From PALSA-660 sp963726435 (GTDB taxonomy: Bacteria > Actinomycetota > Coriobacteriia > Anaerosomatales > PALSA-660): a stretch of 64,000 nt of DNA. The notes below the pieces were generated by a model. It did no database searches and was not told the origin of the DNA. It worked only from the letters and a program-made list of their open reading frames with translations. The DNA lies in NCBI GenBank assembly GCA_963726435.1, contig CAVSCJ010000006.1:1-64000 (forward strand), read 5' to 3'. Shown here one piece after another: positions 8,930 through 15,892 of the stretch; positions within the stretch are counted from its first letter, which is position 1, and each line of letters opens with the position of its first letter. The position numbers were made by a program, and so were the translations under genes.

Positions 8930-8958
8930 TTGCCGCCGCGGGTGGGCCTCCCTATACT
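8930..8958 (+). promoter_or_regulatory. Promoter of the tRNA-Pro/Gly genes
   Basis: TTGCCG at 8930-8935 and TATACT at 8953-8958 are 17 bases apart, close to the housekeeping sigma consensus, and lie about 45 bases before tRNA-Pro. Confidence 0.7.
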
Positions 8959-9002
8959 GATGTGCGCTGCCCGCCGGGGCGGCGCGTGGCACGCATCCGG
9001 TT

Positions 9003-9079
9003 CGGGCCGTGGCGCAGCCAGGTAGCGCACCTGCTTTGGGAGCAGGATGTCGCCGGTTCGAATCCGGCCGGCCCGACCA
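9003..9079 (+). tRNA. tRNA-Pro (anticodon TGG)
   Basis: Cloverleaf with acceptor CGGGCCG/CGGCCCG, anticodon stem CCTGC/GCAGG around loop TTTGGGA, T arm GCCGG-TTCGAAT-CCGGC, and an encoded CCA at 9077-9079. The anticodon loop gives TGG. Confidence 0.96.
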
Positions 9080-9083
9080 CACT

Positions 9084-9159
9084 GCGGGCGTAACTCAATT
9101 GGTAGAGTGTCAGCCTTCCAAGCTGAATGTTGCCGGTTCGAGACCGGTCGCCCGCTCCA
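9084..9159 (+). tRNA. tRNA-Gly (anticodon TCC)
   Basis: Acceptor GCGGGCG/CGCCCGC, anticodon stem TCAGC/GCTGA around CTTCCAA (TCC), T loop TTCGAGA, discriminator T and an encoded CCA. It starts four bases after tRNA-Pro, so the two are co-transcribed. Confidence 0.96.
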
Positions 9160-9189
9160 TTGACAATGATTCGATGCCGCAGGTAGTGT
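9160..9189 (+). promoter_or_regulatory. Promoter of the tRNA-Arg/His genes
   Basis: A perfect -35 TTGACA at 9160-9165 abuts the CCA of tRNA-Gly and is followed after 18 bases by TAGTGT at 9184-9189; tRNA-Arg begins 34 bases later. Confidence 0.6.
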
Positions 9190-9222
9190 GTGTCCTCGCG
9201 CCGGGGCGGCATCGCGACATAT

Positions 9223-9299
9223 GCGCCCGTAGCTCAGCTGGATAGAGCGGGAGACTTCTAATCTCTAGGTCGGGGGTTCGAATCCCTCCGGGCGTGCCA
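9223..9299 (+). tRNA. tRNA-Arg (anticodon TCT)
   Basis: Acceptor GCGCCCG/CGGGCGT (one G-U pair), anticodon stem GGAGA/TCTCT around CTTCTAA (TCT), T arm with TTCGAAT, discriminator G and an encoded CCA. Confidence 0.95.
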
Positions 9300-9309
9300 G
9301 CTCACTCAT

Positions 9310-9387
9310 GGTGGGTATAGCTCAGTTGGTTAGAGCGTCGGACTGTGGCTCCGAAGGTCGCGGGTTCGAGCCCCGTTACCCACCCCA
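9310..9387 (+). tRNA. tRNA-His (anticodon GTG)
   Basis: Acceptor GTGGGTA/TACCCAC with the extra 5' G-1 at 9310 opposite the discriminator C, the identity element of tRNA-His. Anticodon stem TCGGA/TCCGA around CTGTGGC (GTG). CCA is encoded. Confidence 0.96.
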
Positions 9388-9399
9388 TGTGCACAAGAC

Positions 9400-9426
9400 G
9401 AGAGCCCCGCGGGTAGCGGGGCTCTC
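9400..9426 (+). terminator. Hairpin terminator after tRNA-His
   Basis: Eleven-base-pair perfect stem GAGAGCCCCGC/GCGGGGCTCTC with a GGGTA loop. No T run follows, as is common in high-GC bacteria. Confidence 0.7.
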
Positions 9427-9450
9427 GCGCGTCGAAGACCAGGACGTCAC

Positions 9451-9478
9451 TTGCGCCGCAGCGCCTATTCGCTAGAAT
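9451..9478 (+). promoter_or_regulatory. Promoter of tRNA-Lys
   Basis: TTGCGC at 9451-9456 and TAGAAT at 9473-9478, spaced 16 bases, end 13 bases before tRNA-Lys. Confidence 0.6.
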
Positions 9479-9491
9479 GGGCGAGCGTTTC

Positions 9492-9567
9492 GGGCCGTTA
9501 GCTCAGCTGGTAGAGCAGGGGACTCTTAATCCCAAGGTCACAGGTTCGATCCCTGTACGGCCCACCA
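9492..9567 (+). tRNA. tRNA-Lys (anticodon CTT)
   Basis: Acceptor GGGCCGT/ACGGCCC, D loop with AGCTGGTA, anticodon loop CTCTTAA (CTT), T arm ACAGG-TTCGATC-CCTGT and an encoded CCA. The outermost anticodon-stem pair is a G-A mismatch. Confidence 0.95.
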
Positions 9568-9579
9568 TCGCGAACACGA

Positions 9580-9610
9580 GAAGCCCCCGGGGTACTGGCC
9601 GGGGCTTCTT
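9580..9610 (+). terminator. Hairpin terminator after tRNA-Lys
   Basis: GAAGCCCC at 9580-9587 pairs with GGGGCTTC at 9601-9608, followed by TT. It ends the tRNA-Lys transcript. Confidence 0.65.
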
Positions 9611-9738
9611 GGCATTCGGGGCAGTAGCCGTCTTGGGGCTGTCGCAATACCGTGTGCCGCCGCCTCGGATCCCTTTGGTGCTGTGGGACATCCCGATGGT
9701 CCGAGACGTTCCGCGCGCTATGTGCGTGCCGGAGCCGG

Positions 9739-10161
9739 TCAGTAGCCATACCCTCCGCCGGTCGACGGGGCAGGCGAACCGCCACCGGTGTTGCCGGAGG
9801 CGGGCACGTTCGCTCCGCCGCTACCGACTGTGATCTGAGCGGTCATCGACGGATGGATGAGGCACTTGACCCCGATGGTCCCCGCGGTGTTGGCGGTCCA
9901 GGTGAGAGTCTGACCGGGAGGCTGCACGCCGAGGTCGTCGGTGCCGACCACGACGTGGTGCGGAACGCTGTCCTCGTTCATGAACGTGACCGTATCGCCG
10001 ACGTTCACGGATAGGCTGGTCGGGCTGAACGCGAAGCCCTTCTCGACGATCGTCTTGCCGCCGGACGTTCCGGTCGCGCCGCTCGAGCAGCCGGCGACCG
10101 CCAAGACAGCCACCAGGAAGACGAGCCCGAGTACCACCGAGTGTCTTCTGTCTCTGATCAC
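9739..10161 (-). CDS. Secreted lipoprotein cupredoxin (plastocyanin-like)
   Basis: Predicted type-1 copper electron carrier held on the outer face of the membrane. The 140-residue product has a signal segment ending in lipobox VLAVAGC followed by a Ser/Gly/Thr spacer, then one cupredoxin domain. Copper ligands are a His in VPHHVVV and the Cys, His and Met of KCLIHPSMT (C-x2-H-x2-M). The C-terminal 30 residues are a Gly/Pro/Ser tail ending GGGYGY. The GTG at 10161 is chosen because AAGGAGG at 10169-10175 sits at the right distance; a longer frame to 10212 lacks a site. It lies downstream of the propeller gene on the same strand, 134 bases away; a redox partner is not evident. Confidence 0.88.
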   Translation of the reverse strand: MIRDRRHSVVLGLVFLVAVLAVAGCSSGATGTSGGKTIVEKGFAFSPTSLSVNVGDTVTFMNEDSVPHHVVVGTDDLGVQPPGQTLTWTANTAGTIGVKCLIHPSMTAQITVGSGGANVPASGNTGGGSPAPSTGGGYGY

Positions 10162-10295
10162 GTCAGTCCCTCCTTGGGGGCCGTGTCCGGCCGATGGTGT
10201 CTGATTCCCCATTTGTCCGCCCGGAGTACCCGCGGCTGGGGCAGCTGCTGCCCGCCGCGACTAGTCGGTTCCAGCCGGGCGGCTTGCGTCCGCGG

Positions 10296-11933
10296 CTACT
10301 TCACGATGATCTTCTGCTTGCCGGTCGTCTTCCCCAGACGCACGTCGTTGCTCTGTACCACCCAGCGGTAGTACGTGGTGGAGCGCTTCGTCGCCTTGAA
10401 CGCCTTCGAGACGACGCCCGAGGGGTTCGTCGTGAGCGTGTAGACTTTGTGCCACCCCGTCCTGCCGTTTCTGCTGTGCTGCAGGTAGACGCGCGCTCCG
10501 GCGATCCTCACGCCGCGCGAATCCTTGACCGTCGCGGACAGAGTGAACCTCGCCACTCCATGGGTGCGTCGGTAGGTCCTGATGGACGCCGACGGCGATC
10601 GGGTGATGCTGATCGAGAGCCTGCCGCGATCGGCGAGGAAGACGTCGTCCTCGCCGTTCGTGTCGTTGGCGACCAGGTTCGTGGCCACCGAGTCGAACAC
10701 CACGCAGCGCCCGTTGGCGGAGATGGCCGGGAAGCTTGCGCTGGAGCTGTCGGCGTTCCCCTGTGCGCCGTCCGTGGCCACACTTACTCGCTCGGTGATT
10801 CCTGCGAGCCGATCTCGCACGAATATGTCGGTTCCGGCGTTCGTGTCACCGGCCACGAGGGTCGTGGCGTTCGACGCGAAGGCGACGTAGCGCCCGTCGG
10901 CGGATATCGAGGGAGTCCAGCAGTCGCCGCGAGCCTGTCCGCCGGCCGTTGTCAGGCTGACGCGCCCGGTCGTGCCGAGCTTCCGGTCGCGCACGAAGAC
11001 ATCGGACACCCCGTTCGTGTCACCGACCACCAGGGCATCCGACTCCGACTGGAACGCGACGTAGCGCCCGTCTGCCGAGATCGAGGGGTAGCCGCTCCAC
11101 GCGTCCGTCTGTCCTCCGTCCGCGGCCACGTCGACCCGCTCGGTCGTAGCGAGCTGCCGGTCACGCACGAAGATGTCGGCGAAGCCGTTGGTGTCCCCGG
11201 CCACGAGGGTGGTCGCCATCGACGTGAATGCGACGAAGCGCCCGTCGGCCGAGATCGAGACGTCCTGGTTGCGGCCCCCCGCCTGCCCTCCGTCCGCCGC
11301 GACACTCACCCGCTCGGTAGTGCCGGAACTCAGGTCACGCACGAAGATGTCGACGAAGCCGTTCGTGTCGGCGTCCACCAGGTTCGACGCGTCCGACGAG
11401 AAAGCTACGTGGTGCCCGTCGGCCGAGATCGCGGGGGAGCTGCACGAACCGTTGCTCTGATCTCCGCCTGTGGCCACGCTCGCGCGCTCGGTCGTGCCGA
11501 GCAGCCGGTCGCGCACGAAGACGTCCCACGTGCCGTTCGAGTCACCGTCCACCAGATTGCTGGCGGCAGAGTAGAACGCGACGAAGCGCCCATCGGCTGA
11601 GATCGAAGGGCTGTAGCAGTCGGCGTCGGCCTGTGCACCGTCCGTGGCCACGCTGACACGCTCGGTCGTGCCGAGCAGCCGGTCGCGCACGAAGACGTCC
11701 CACGTGCCGTTCGTGTCACCGGCTACGAGTGTGGTCGCGGCCGATTCGAAGGCCACATAGCGCCCGTCGCCCGAGACCGCCGACTCCTCGCTGGCATCAC
11801 CCGCCTGCACTCCGCCGGCGCCGAGACTGACGCGATACGTGGTGACAGCCCCGAAAGCCATCGCCGGCAGCGCGAACACCACGAGAGCTATCACAGCGAC
11901 CACCGCGATCGAGCGGAGCCCTGAGACTCTCAT
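10296..11933 (-). CDS. Secreted seven-bladed TolB/PD40-like beta-propeller protein
   Basis: A 545-residue exported protein. A signal segment (residues 1-29, hydrophobic AVVAVIALVVFALPAMAFGA) precedes seven tandem 58-residue repeats at about 35-441, each with SISADGRYVAF and, later, DTNGxxDxFVRD. The repeat fits one blade of a WD40-like/PD40 propeller and the DxNGxxD loop looks like a calcium site. Residues about 442-545 form an Ig-like C-terminal domain (FTLSATVKDSRG, then ARVYLQHS). Blades 1 and 2 share an identical 18-residue run, so they duplicated recently. The ATG at 11933 follows a GGGGAGGGGA site. Function is unknown; binding of a surface or extracellular ligand is likely. Confidence 0.75.
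   Translation of the reverse strand: MRVSGLRSIAVVAVIALVVFALPAMAFGAVTTYRVSLGAGGVQAGDASEESAVSGDGRYVAFESAATTLVAGDTNGTWDVFVRDRLLGTTERVSVATDGAQADADCYSPSISADGRFVAFYSAASNLVDGDSNGTWDVFVRDRLLGTTERASVATGGDQSNGSCSSPAISADGHHVAFSSDASNLVDADTNGFVDIFVRDLSSGTTERVSVAADGGQAGGRNQDVSISADGRFVAFTSMATTLVAGDTNGFADIFVRDRQLATTERVDVAADGGQTDAWSGYPSISADGRYVAFQSESDALVVGDTNGVSDVFVRDRKLGTTGRVSLTTAGGQARGDCWTPSISADGRYVAFASNATTLVAGDTNAGTDIFVRDRLAGITERVSVATDGAQGNADSSSASFPAISANGRCVVFDSVATNLVANDTNGEDDVFLADRGRLSISITRSPSASIRTYRRTHGVARFTLSATVKDSRGVRIAGARVYLQHSRNGRTGWHKVYTLTTNPSGVVSKAFKATKRSTTYYRWVVQSNDVRLGKTTGKQKIIVK
10611..11831 (-). repeat. Seven tandem 174-bp coding repeats (propeller blades)
   Basis: Seven copies of a 174-base unit inside the propeller gene, visible at DNA level through the recurring GTCGCGCACGAAGA and CCGTTCGTGTC segments on the plus strand. 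The last copy is slightly longer. The two copies nearest the gene start are the most alike. Confidence 0.85.
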
Positions 11934-12201
11934 CGGGATCCCCCTCCCCCTGCTCATCCGGCCCTCGGGCCGGTGCAAGCCCATTCAGCGAACCGTGCAG
12001 CGAGTGGGACGACCACATCTCGGAACCGGCTGCGCCGCTGGCCTTCGATCGTGATTGTACCCAGGGCGGTCCGCGCCTCTCGGCTGGAAAGCAGCCCCTT
12101 TCAGGTCCACGCGAGCCCATATCGTCATACGATGGCGCCCATCGAGGGCGCCGCACCTTCTTGAGCTGGGGCCGCGCCCCCGCGTGGGGGAGCGCCTGTT
12201 G

Positions 12202-12207
12202 TATAGT
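12202..12207 (+). promoter_or_regulatory. -10 box of tRNA-Leu
   Basis: TATAGT ends 12 bases before the tRNA; no convincing -35 hexamer is seen. Confidence 0.45.
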
Positions 12208-12219
12208 TGTTGACCGCGC

Positions 12220-12304
12220 GCGGGCGTGGCGGAATTGGCAGACGCGCCGGGTTTAGGTCCCGGTGAGGCGACTCATGGAGGTTCGAACCCTCTCGCCCGC
12301 ACCA
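12220..12304 (+). tRNA. tRNA-Leu (anticodon TAG)
   Basis: Class II tRNA with a long variable arm. Acceptor GCGGGCG/CGCCCGC, anticodon stem CCGGG/CCCGG around TTTAGGT (TAG), T arm GGAGG-TTCGAAC-CCTCT, discriminator A and an encoded CCA. Confidence 0.96.
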
Positions 12305-12398
12305 CCGTATGGCCAGACTCGCGGCTCGGTCGTCCTTCCGGGCACGCCCAGTCTTTCTCCGCGAAGCGAACCCTGGATCTCGGATAGCAGGAGGACTC

Positions 12399-13802
12399 TT
12401 GGAACCGACCGTTGAGAAGCTCGAAGGCAACCGCGTTCGCGTCACCGTGTCTCATTCGGCAGCCGAGGTGGACGAGGCCGTGGCGGCCGCGTACGCACGC
12501 GTCTCTCGCCGGATCGATCTGCCGGGCTTTCGCCCGGGCCGCGCCCCGCGTCCTCTGATCGACGGGCGCGTCGGACGGGAGTCGGTGCTGGCCGAGGCGC
12601 TCGAATGGCTCGTGGAGTCAGGTTATCCTCTCGCGCTCGACACGCTGCGCCTCCACCCCATGGGCGCGCCCGATACCGGCGATCTCGACCAGATCGAGGA
12701 GGGCGCCGACTATACCTACACTGCGGAGGTCGAAGTCCGCCCGAACCTCACCGTCACCTCGATCGAGGGCCTGAAGGCCGAGGTCCCGCCCACCAGCACG
12801 ACCGATGCCGAGATCGACGCCCAGATCGAGTACCTCCGCGACCGATTCGCTACCCTCGAGGTCGTCGAAGACCGGGGCATCGCCGCAGGCGACTTCGCGC
12901 TGCTCTCGTTCAGCGGTACGGTGGACGGCGAGCCCGCCGACGATCTCACGGTCGACAAGTACCTCTACGAGATGGGCCGCGGCATCATGCCGGAGGAGTT
13001 CGAAGCCGGCATCATCGGCGCCAAGGCCGGCGACACCGTGCACGTCGAGTTCCGCATCCCCGACGACGCCGCCAACCAGGAGTACGTCGGCAAGACCGCC
13101 TCGTTCGAGGTCCAGATCCACGAGATCAAGGCGAAGGTCCTGGCCACGATCGACGACGAGCTGGCCGCCAACCTCGGGTTCGAGACGATGACGGAACTCC
13201 GCGATGACATCCGCACCAAGCTCGATGAGAACAAGGCGGCCGCGCACATGCGTCTCGTCGAGCGGGGAGCCCGCGCAGCGCTCTCGGAGCGGCTTGAAGG
13301 CGAGATCCCGAACGAGCTGTTCGCGGACCGCACTCAGGCGATGACCGAGGAGTTCTTCGATTCGCTCAAGGATCAGGAGATCTCGATCGAGGATTACCTG
13401 GAGCAGGCCGGTGTCACCGGCGACCAGATCTGGTCGGACATCGCGCGCGAGGCAACGCTGCGCGTCCGAGACGAGATGGCACTCGAGGCCCTGTTCCGAC
13501 AGGCCGGCCTCGAGTACAGCGAGGAGGAGCTCGAGGCAGAGATCGCGAGCTTCGCGGAGTCCGACAAGGTCCCGGTCGCGCGCATGCGCGAGCGCCTGCT
13601 GCACTCGGGCGTCATGGGACTGCTGCGCGAGCGGCTGATGCATCGGCACGCCACGCGCTACCTGATGGAGAACGTCGAGGTCGTCGAGGTCGATCCGGCC
13701 GCTGCGCTCGCAGAGGAGAAGCCGAAGGCCAAGCCGAAGAAGAAGACCACCGCGAAGAAGCCGTCGAGCAAGTCCGGCGACTCCAGCGAGACCAAGGAGT
13801 AG
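12399..13802 (+). CDS. tig: Trigger factor (ribosome-associated chaperone)
   Basis: Peptidyl-prolyl isomerase and chaperone that binds nascent chains at ribosomal protein L23. The 467-residue product has the N-terminal domain with the ribosome-docking signature GFRPGRAP near residue 45, an FKBP-type PPIase domain (DFALLSFSGTVDGEPADD...) and a helical C-terminal chaperone domain. It is about 30 residues longer than usual because of a Lys-rich tail (KPKAKPKKKTTAKKPSSK). The start is a TTG at 12399 with AGGAGG at 12389-12394; the upstream open frame runs into tRNA-Leu and is not coding. It is followed six bases later by clpP, the common tig-clpP-clpX order. Confidence 0.93.
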   Translation: MEPTVEKLEGNRVRVTVSHSAAEVDEAVAAAYARVSRRIDLPGFRPGRAPRPLIDGRVGRESVLAEALEWLVESGYPLALDTLRLHPMGAPDTGDLDQIEEGADYTYTAEVEVRPNLTVTSIEGLKAEVPPTSTTDAEIDAQIEYLRDRFATLEVVEDRGIAAGDFALLSFSGTVDGEPADDLTVDKYLYEMGRGIMPEEFEAGIIGAKAGDTVHVEFRIPDDAANQEYVGKTASFEVQIHEIKAKVLATIDDELAANLGFETMTELRDDIRTKLDENKAAAHMRLVERGARAALSERLEGEIPNELFADRTQAMTEEFFDSLKDQEISIEDYLEQAGVTGDQIWSDIAREATLRVRDEMALEALFRQAGLEYSEEELEAEIASFAESDKVPVARMRERLLHSGVMGLLRERLMHRHATRYLMENVEVVEVDPAAALAEEKPKAKPKKKTTAKKPSSKSGDSSETKE

Positions 13803-13808
13803 AGAGCA

Positions 13809-14417
13809 ATGACACATCCGGACATCCAGGCGCTGGTGCCGATCGTCGTCGAGCAGACGAGCCGCGGCGAGCGAAGCTTCGACATCTACTCGAGGCTTCT
13901 CAACGAGCGCATCGTGTTCCTGGGCCACGAGATCGACGACCAGATCGCCGACCTCGTGATAGCGCAATTGCTGCACCTGGAGTCCGAGGACTCCGAGAAG
14001 GACATCCAGCTATACATCAACTCGCCCGGCGGCGGTGTGACCTCCGGTCTGGCGATCTACGACGCCATGCAGTACATCCGTTGCGACGTCGCCACGAGCT
14101 GCATCGGCCAGTGCGCCAGCATGGCCGCCGTCCTCCTGGCCGGTGGCGCGGCCGGCAAGCGGTTCGCTCTCCCCAACAGCCGCATACTGATCCATCAGCC
14201 CTGGGGCGGTACGCAGGGGCAGGTCACCGACATCGAGATCCAGGCCAAGGAGATGCTGCGCCTCAGAGCCGGCCTCGACGTGATACTCGCGAAGCACACG
14301 GGCCAGCCGGTCGAGAAGATCCACCTCGATACCGAGCGCGACAACATCATGACCGCGCAGGAAGCGGCCGACTACGGGCTCGTGGACGCGGTCTTCACCC
14401 ACCGCGACAAGAAGTAG
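13809..14417 (+). CDS. clpP: ATP-dependent Clp protease, proteolytic subunit
   Basis: Serine peptidase that forms the two-ring proteolytic chamber served by ClpX or ClpA/C. The 202-residue product carries the catalytic triad: Ser104 in GQCASMAA (most ClpPs have GQAASM), His129 in ILIHQPWGG and Asp178 in TERDNIM. INSPGGGVTSG forms the oxyanion region. The start ATG follows tig by six bases and clpX follows by nine, which indicates one operon. Confidence 0.97.
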   Translation: MTHPDIQALVPIVVEQTSRGERSFDIYSRLLNERIVFLGHEIDDQIADLVIAQLLHLESEDSEKDIQLYINSPGGGVTSGLAIYDAMQYIRCDVATSCIGQCASMAAVLLAGGAAGKRFALPNSRILIHQPWGGTQGQVTDIEIQAKEMLRLRAGLDVILAKHTGQPVEKIHLDTERDNIMTAQEAADYGLVDAVFTHRDKK

Positions 14418-14426
14418 GACAGGCGC

Positions 14427-15692
14427 ATGCCCGGCATCGTGGACGGCCCCGAGCACCTCAATTGTTCGTTCTGCGGGAAGCCGCAGCGCCAGGTCCGCAA
14501 GCTCATCGCGGGCCCGGGCGTCTACATCTGCGACGAGTGCGTCGAGCTGTGCAACGAGATCGTCGACGAGGAGCTCGAGGATGAGGCCGGCGAGGCCTTC
14601 CTCGCAGGCGACCTTCCGACTCCGAGGGAGATCTTCGCCGTCCTGGAGCAGTACGTCGTCGGCCAGTCCGACGCCAAGAAGGTGCTGTCGGTCGCGGTCT
14701 ACAACCACTACAAGCGCATACGCGAGGTGTCCTCCGAGAACCTCGATGAGGTGGAGCTGGCCAAGAGCAACATCCTGCTGCTCGGGCCCACGGGTTGCGG
14801 CAAGACCCTGCTCGCGCAGACGCTGGCGCGCATCCTGAAGGTGCCCTTCGCCATCGCCGACGCCACGTCGCTCACGGAAGCCGGATACGTCGGCGAGGAC
14901 GTCGAGAACATCCTGCTCAAGATCATCACCGCGGCGGACTTCGACACGGATCGCGCCGAGCTCGGCATCATCTACATCGACGAGATCGACAAGGTCGCGC
15001 GCAAGGCGGAGAACCTGTCGATCACCCGCGACGTGTCGGGCGAAGGCGTGCAGCAGGCGCTGCTGAAGATCCTCGAAGGCACGGAGGCGCACGTTCCGCC
15101 GCAGGGCGGGCGGAAGCATCCACAGCAGGAACTGATCAAGATCGACACCACGAACATCCTCTTCATCCTCGGCGGCGCTTTCGTCGGTCTGGAGAAGATC
15201 GTCGCCAACCGCGTCGGCAAGAAGGGGATCGGCTTCGGCGCCGACCTCACGGACGCGACAAAGCACGAGACCGGGCTGCTGCTCGGTCAGGTGCTCCCGG
15301 AGGATCTGACCGCCTTCGGCATGATCCCCGAGTTCGTCGGACGCGTGCCTGTCGTCGCGCACGTCGAGGAGCTGACGGAGGACGATCTGGTCCGGATACT
15401 CACCGAGCCGAAGAACGCTCTCGTGAGGCAGTACCAGCGCCTCTTCACGATGGAGGGCGTGCGCCTCGAGTTCACCGAGGGGGCGCTGCGTGCCATCGCG
15501 CAACAGGCGATCACCCACGGCACCGGTGCGCGCGGCCTGCGCTCCATCATGGAGACGCTGCTGCTCGAGCTGATGTACGACCTGCCGGGTCGGGTCGACA
15601 TCTCCGAGGTCGTGATCACGGAGGCGGCGGTTCGCGACGGTGCCGAGCCGACTCTGGTCCACGAGGGCGGGGAGTCCGCGACCGGCGCGTAG
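14427..15692 (+). CDS. clpX: ATP-dependent Clp protease, unfoldase subunit ClpX
   Basis: Hexameric AAA+ unfoldase that feeds substrates to ClpP. The 421-residue product has the N-terminal zinc-binding domain with Cys in CSFCGK and CDECVELC (C4 type), Walker A GPTGCGKT, Walker B IIYIDEIDK, the pore loop segment AGYVGED, the RKHPQQE region, and sensor 2 GARGLRS. Length and order match the family. It directly follows clpP and ends before a GC-rich terminator hairpin. Confidence 0.97.
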   Translation: MPGIVDGPEHLNCSFCGKPQRQVRKLIAGPGVYICDECVELCNEIVDEELEDEAGEAFLAGDLPTPREIFAVLEQYVVGQSDAKKVLSVAVYNHYKRIREVSSENLDEVELAKSNILLLGPTGCGKTLLAQTLARILKVPFAIADATSLTEAGYVGEDVENILLKIITAADFDTDRAELGIIYIDEIDKVARKAENLSITRDVSGEGVQQALLKILEGTEAHVPPQGGRKHPQQELIKIDTTNILFILGGAFVGLEKIVANRVGKKGIGFGADLTDATKHETGLLLGQVLPEDLTAFGMIPEFVGRVPVVAHVEELTEDDLVRILTEPKNALVRQYQRLFTMEGVRLEFTEGALRAIAQQAITHGTGARGLRSIMETLLLELMYDLPGRVDISEVVITEAAVRDGAEPTLVHEGGESATGA

Positions 15693-15727
15693 ATTCCGCC
15701 CCTGTTTGGGTAATAGTCAGATGGTCC

Positions 15728-15757
15728 GAGGCCGCGGTGGAGCAACGTCGCGGCCTC
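15728..15757 (+). terminator. Hairpin terminator after clpX
   Basis: GAGGCCGCG at 15728-15736 pairs perfectly with CGCGGCCTC at 15749-15757 across a 12-base loop, then GTTATGTGT. Confidence 0.65.
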
Positions 15758-15821
15758 GTTATGTGTGGTCGCGGCCGTACCTGCTCGCCCGCCGCTCCTC
15801 GCCCGCCACGCACGCTTACCG

Positions 15822-15827
15822 TAGAAT
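15822..15827 (+). promoter_or_regulatory. -10 box of valS
   Basis: TAGAAT about 65 bases before valS, preceded by G-T. No good -35 and no T-box core sequence are seen in this leader. Confidence 0.45.
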
Positions 15828-15892
15828 CGGGGACACTCGCCGTGCCGCGTCATGCGGTTCCGGCGGCCGACGCTACCTGCGAGGAGCGACGC

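Noticed and set aside
11985..12219. Gene in the stretch between the propeller gene and tRNA-Leu
   Set aside because: Only short frames without ribosome sites are present; it holds the propeller gene's upstream region, some GC-rich inverted repeats and the tRNA promoter.
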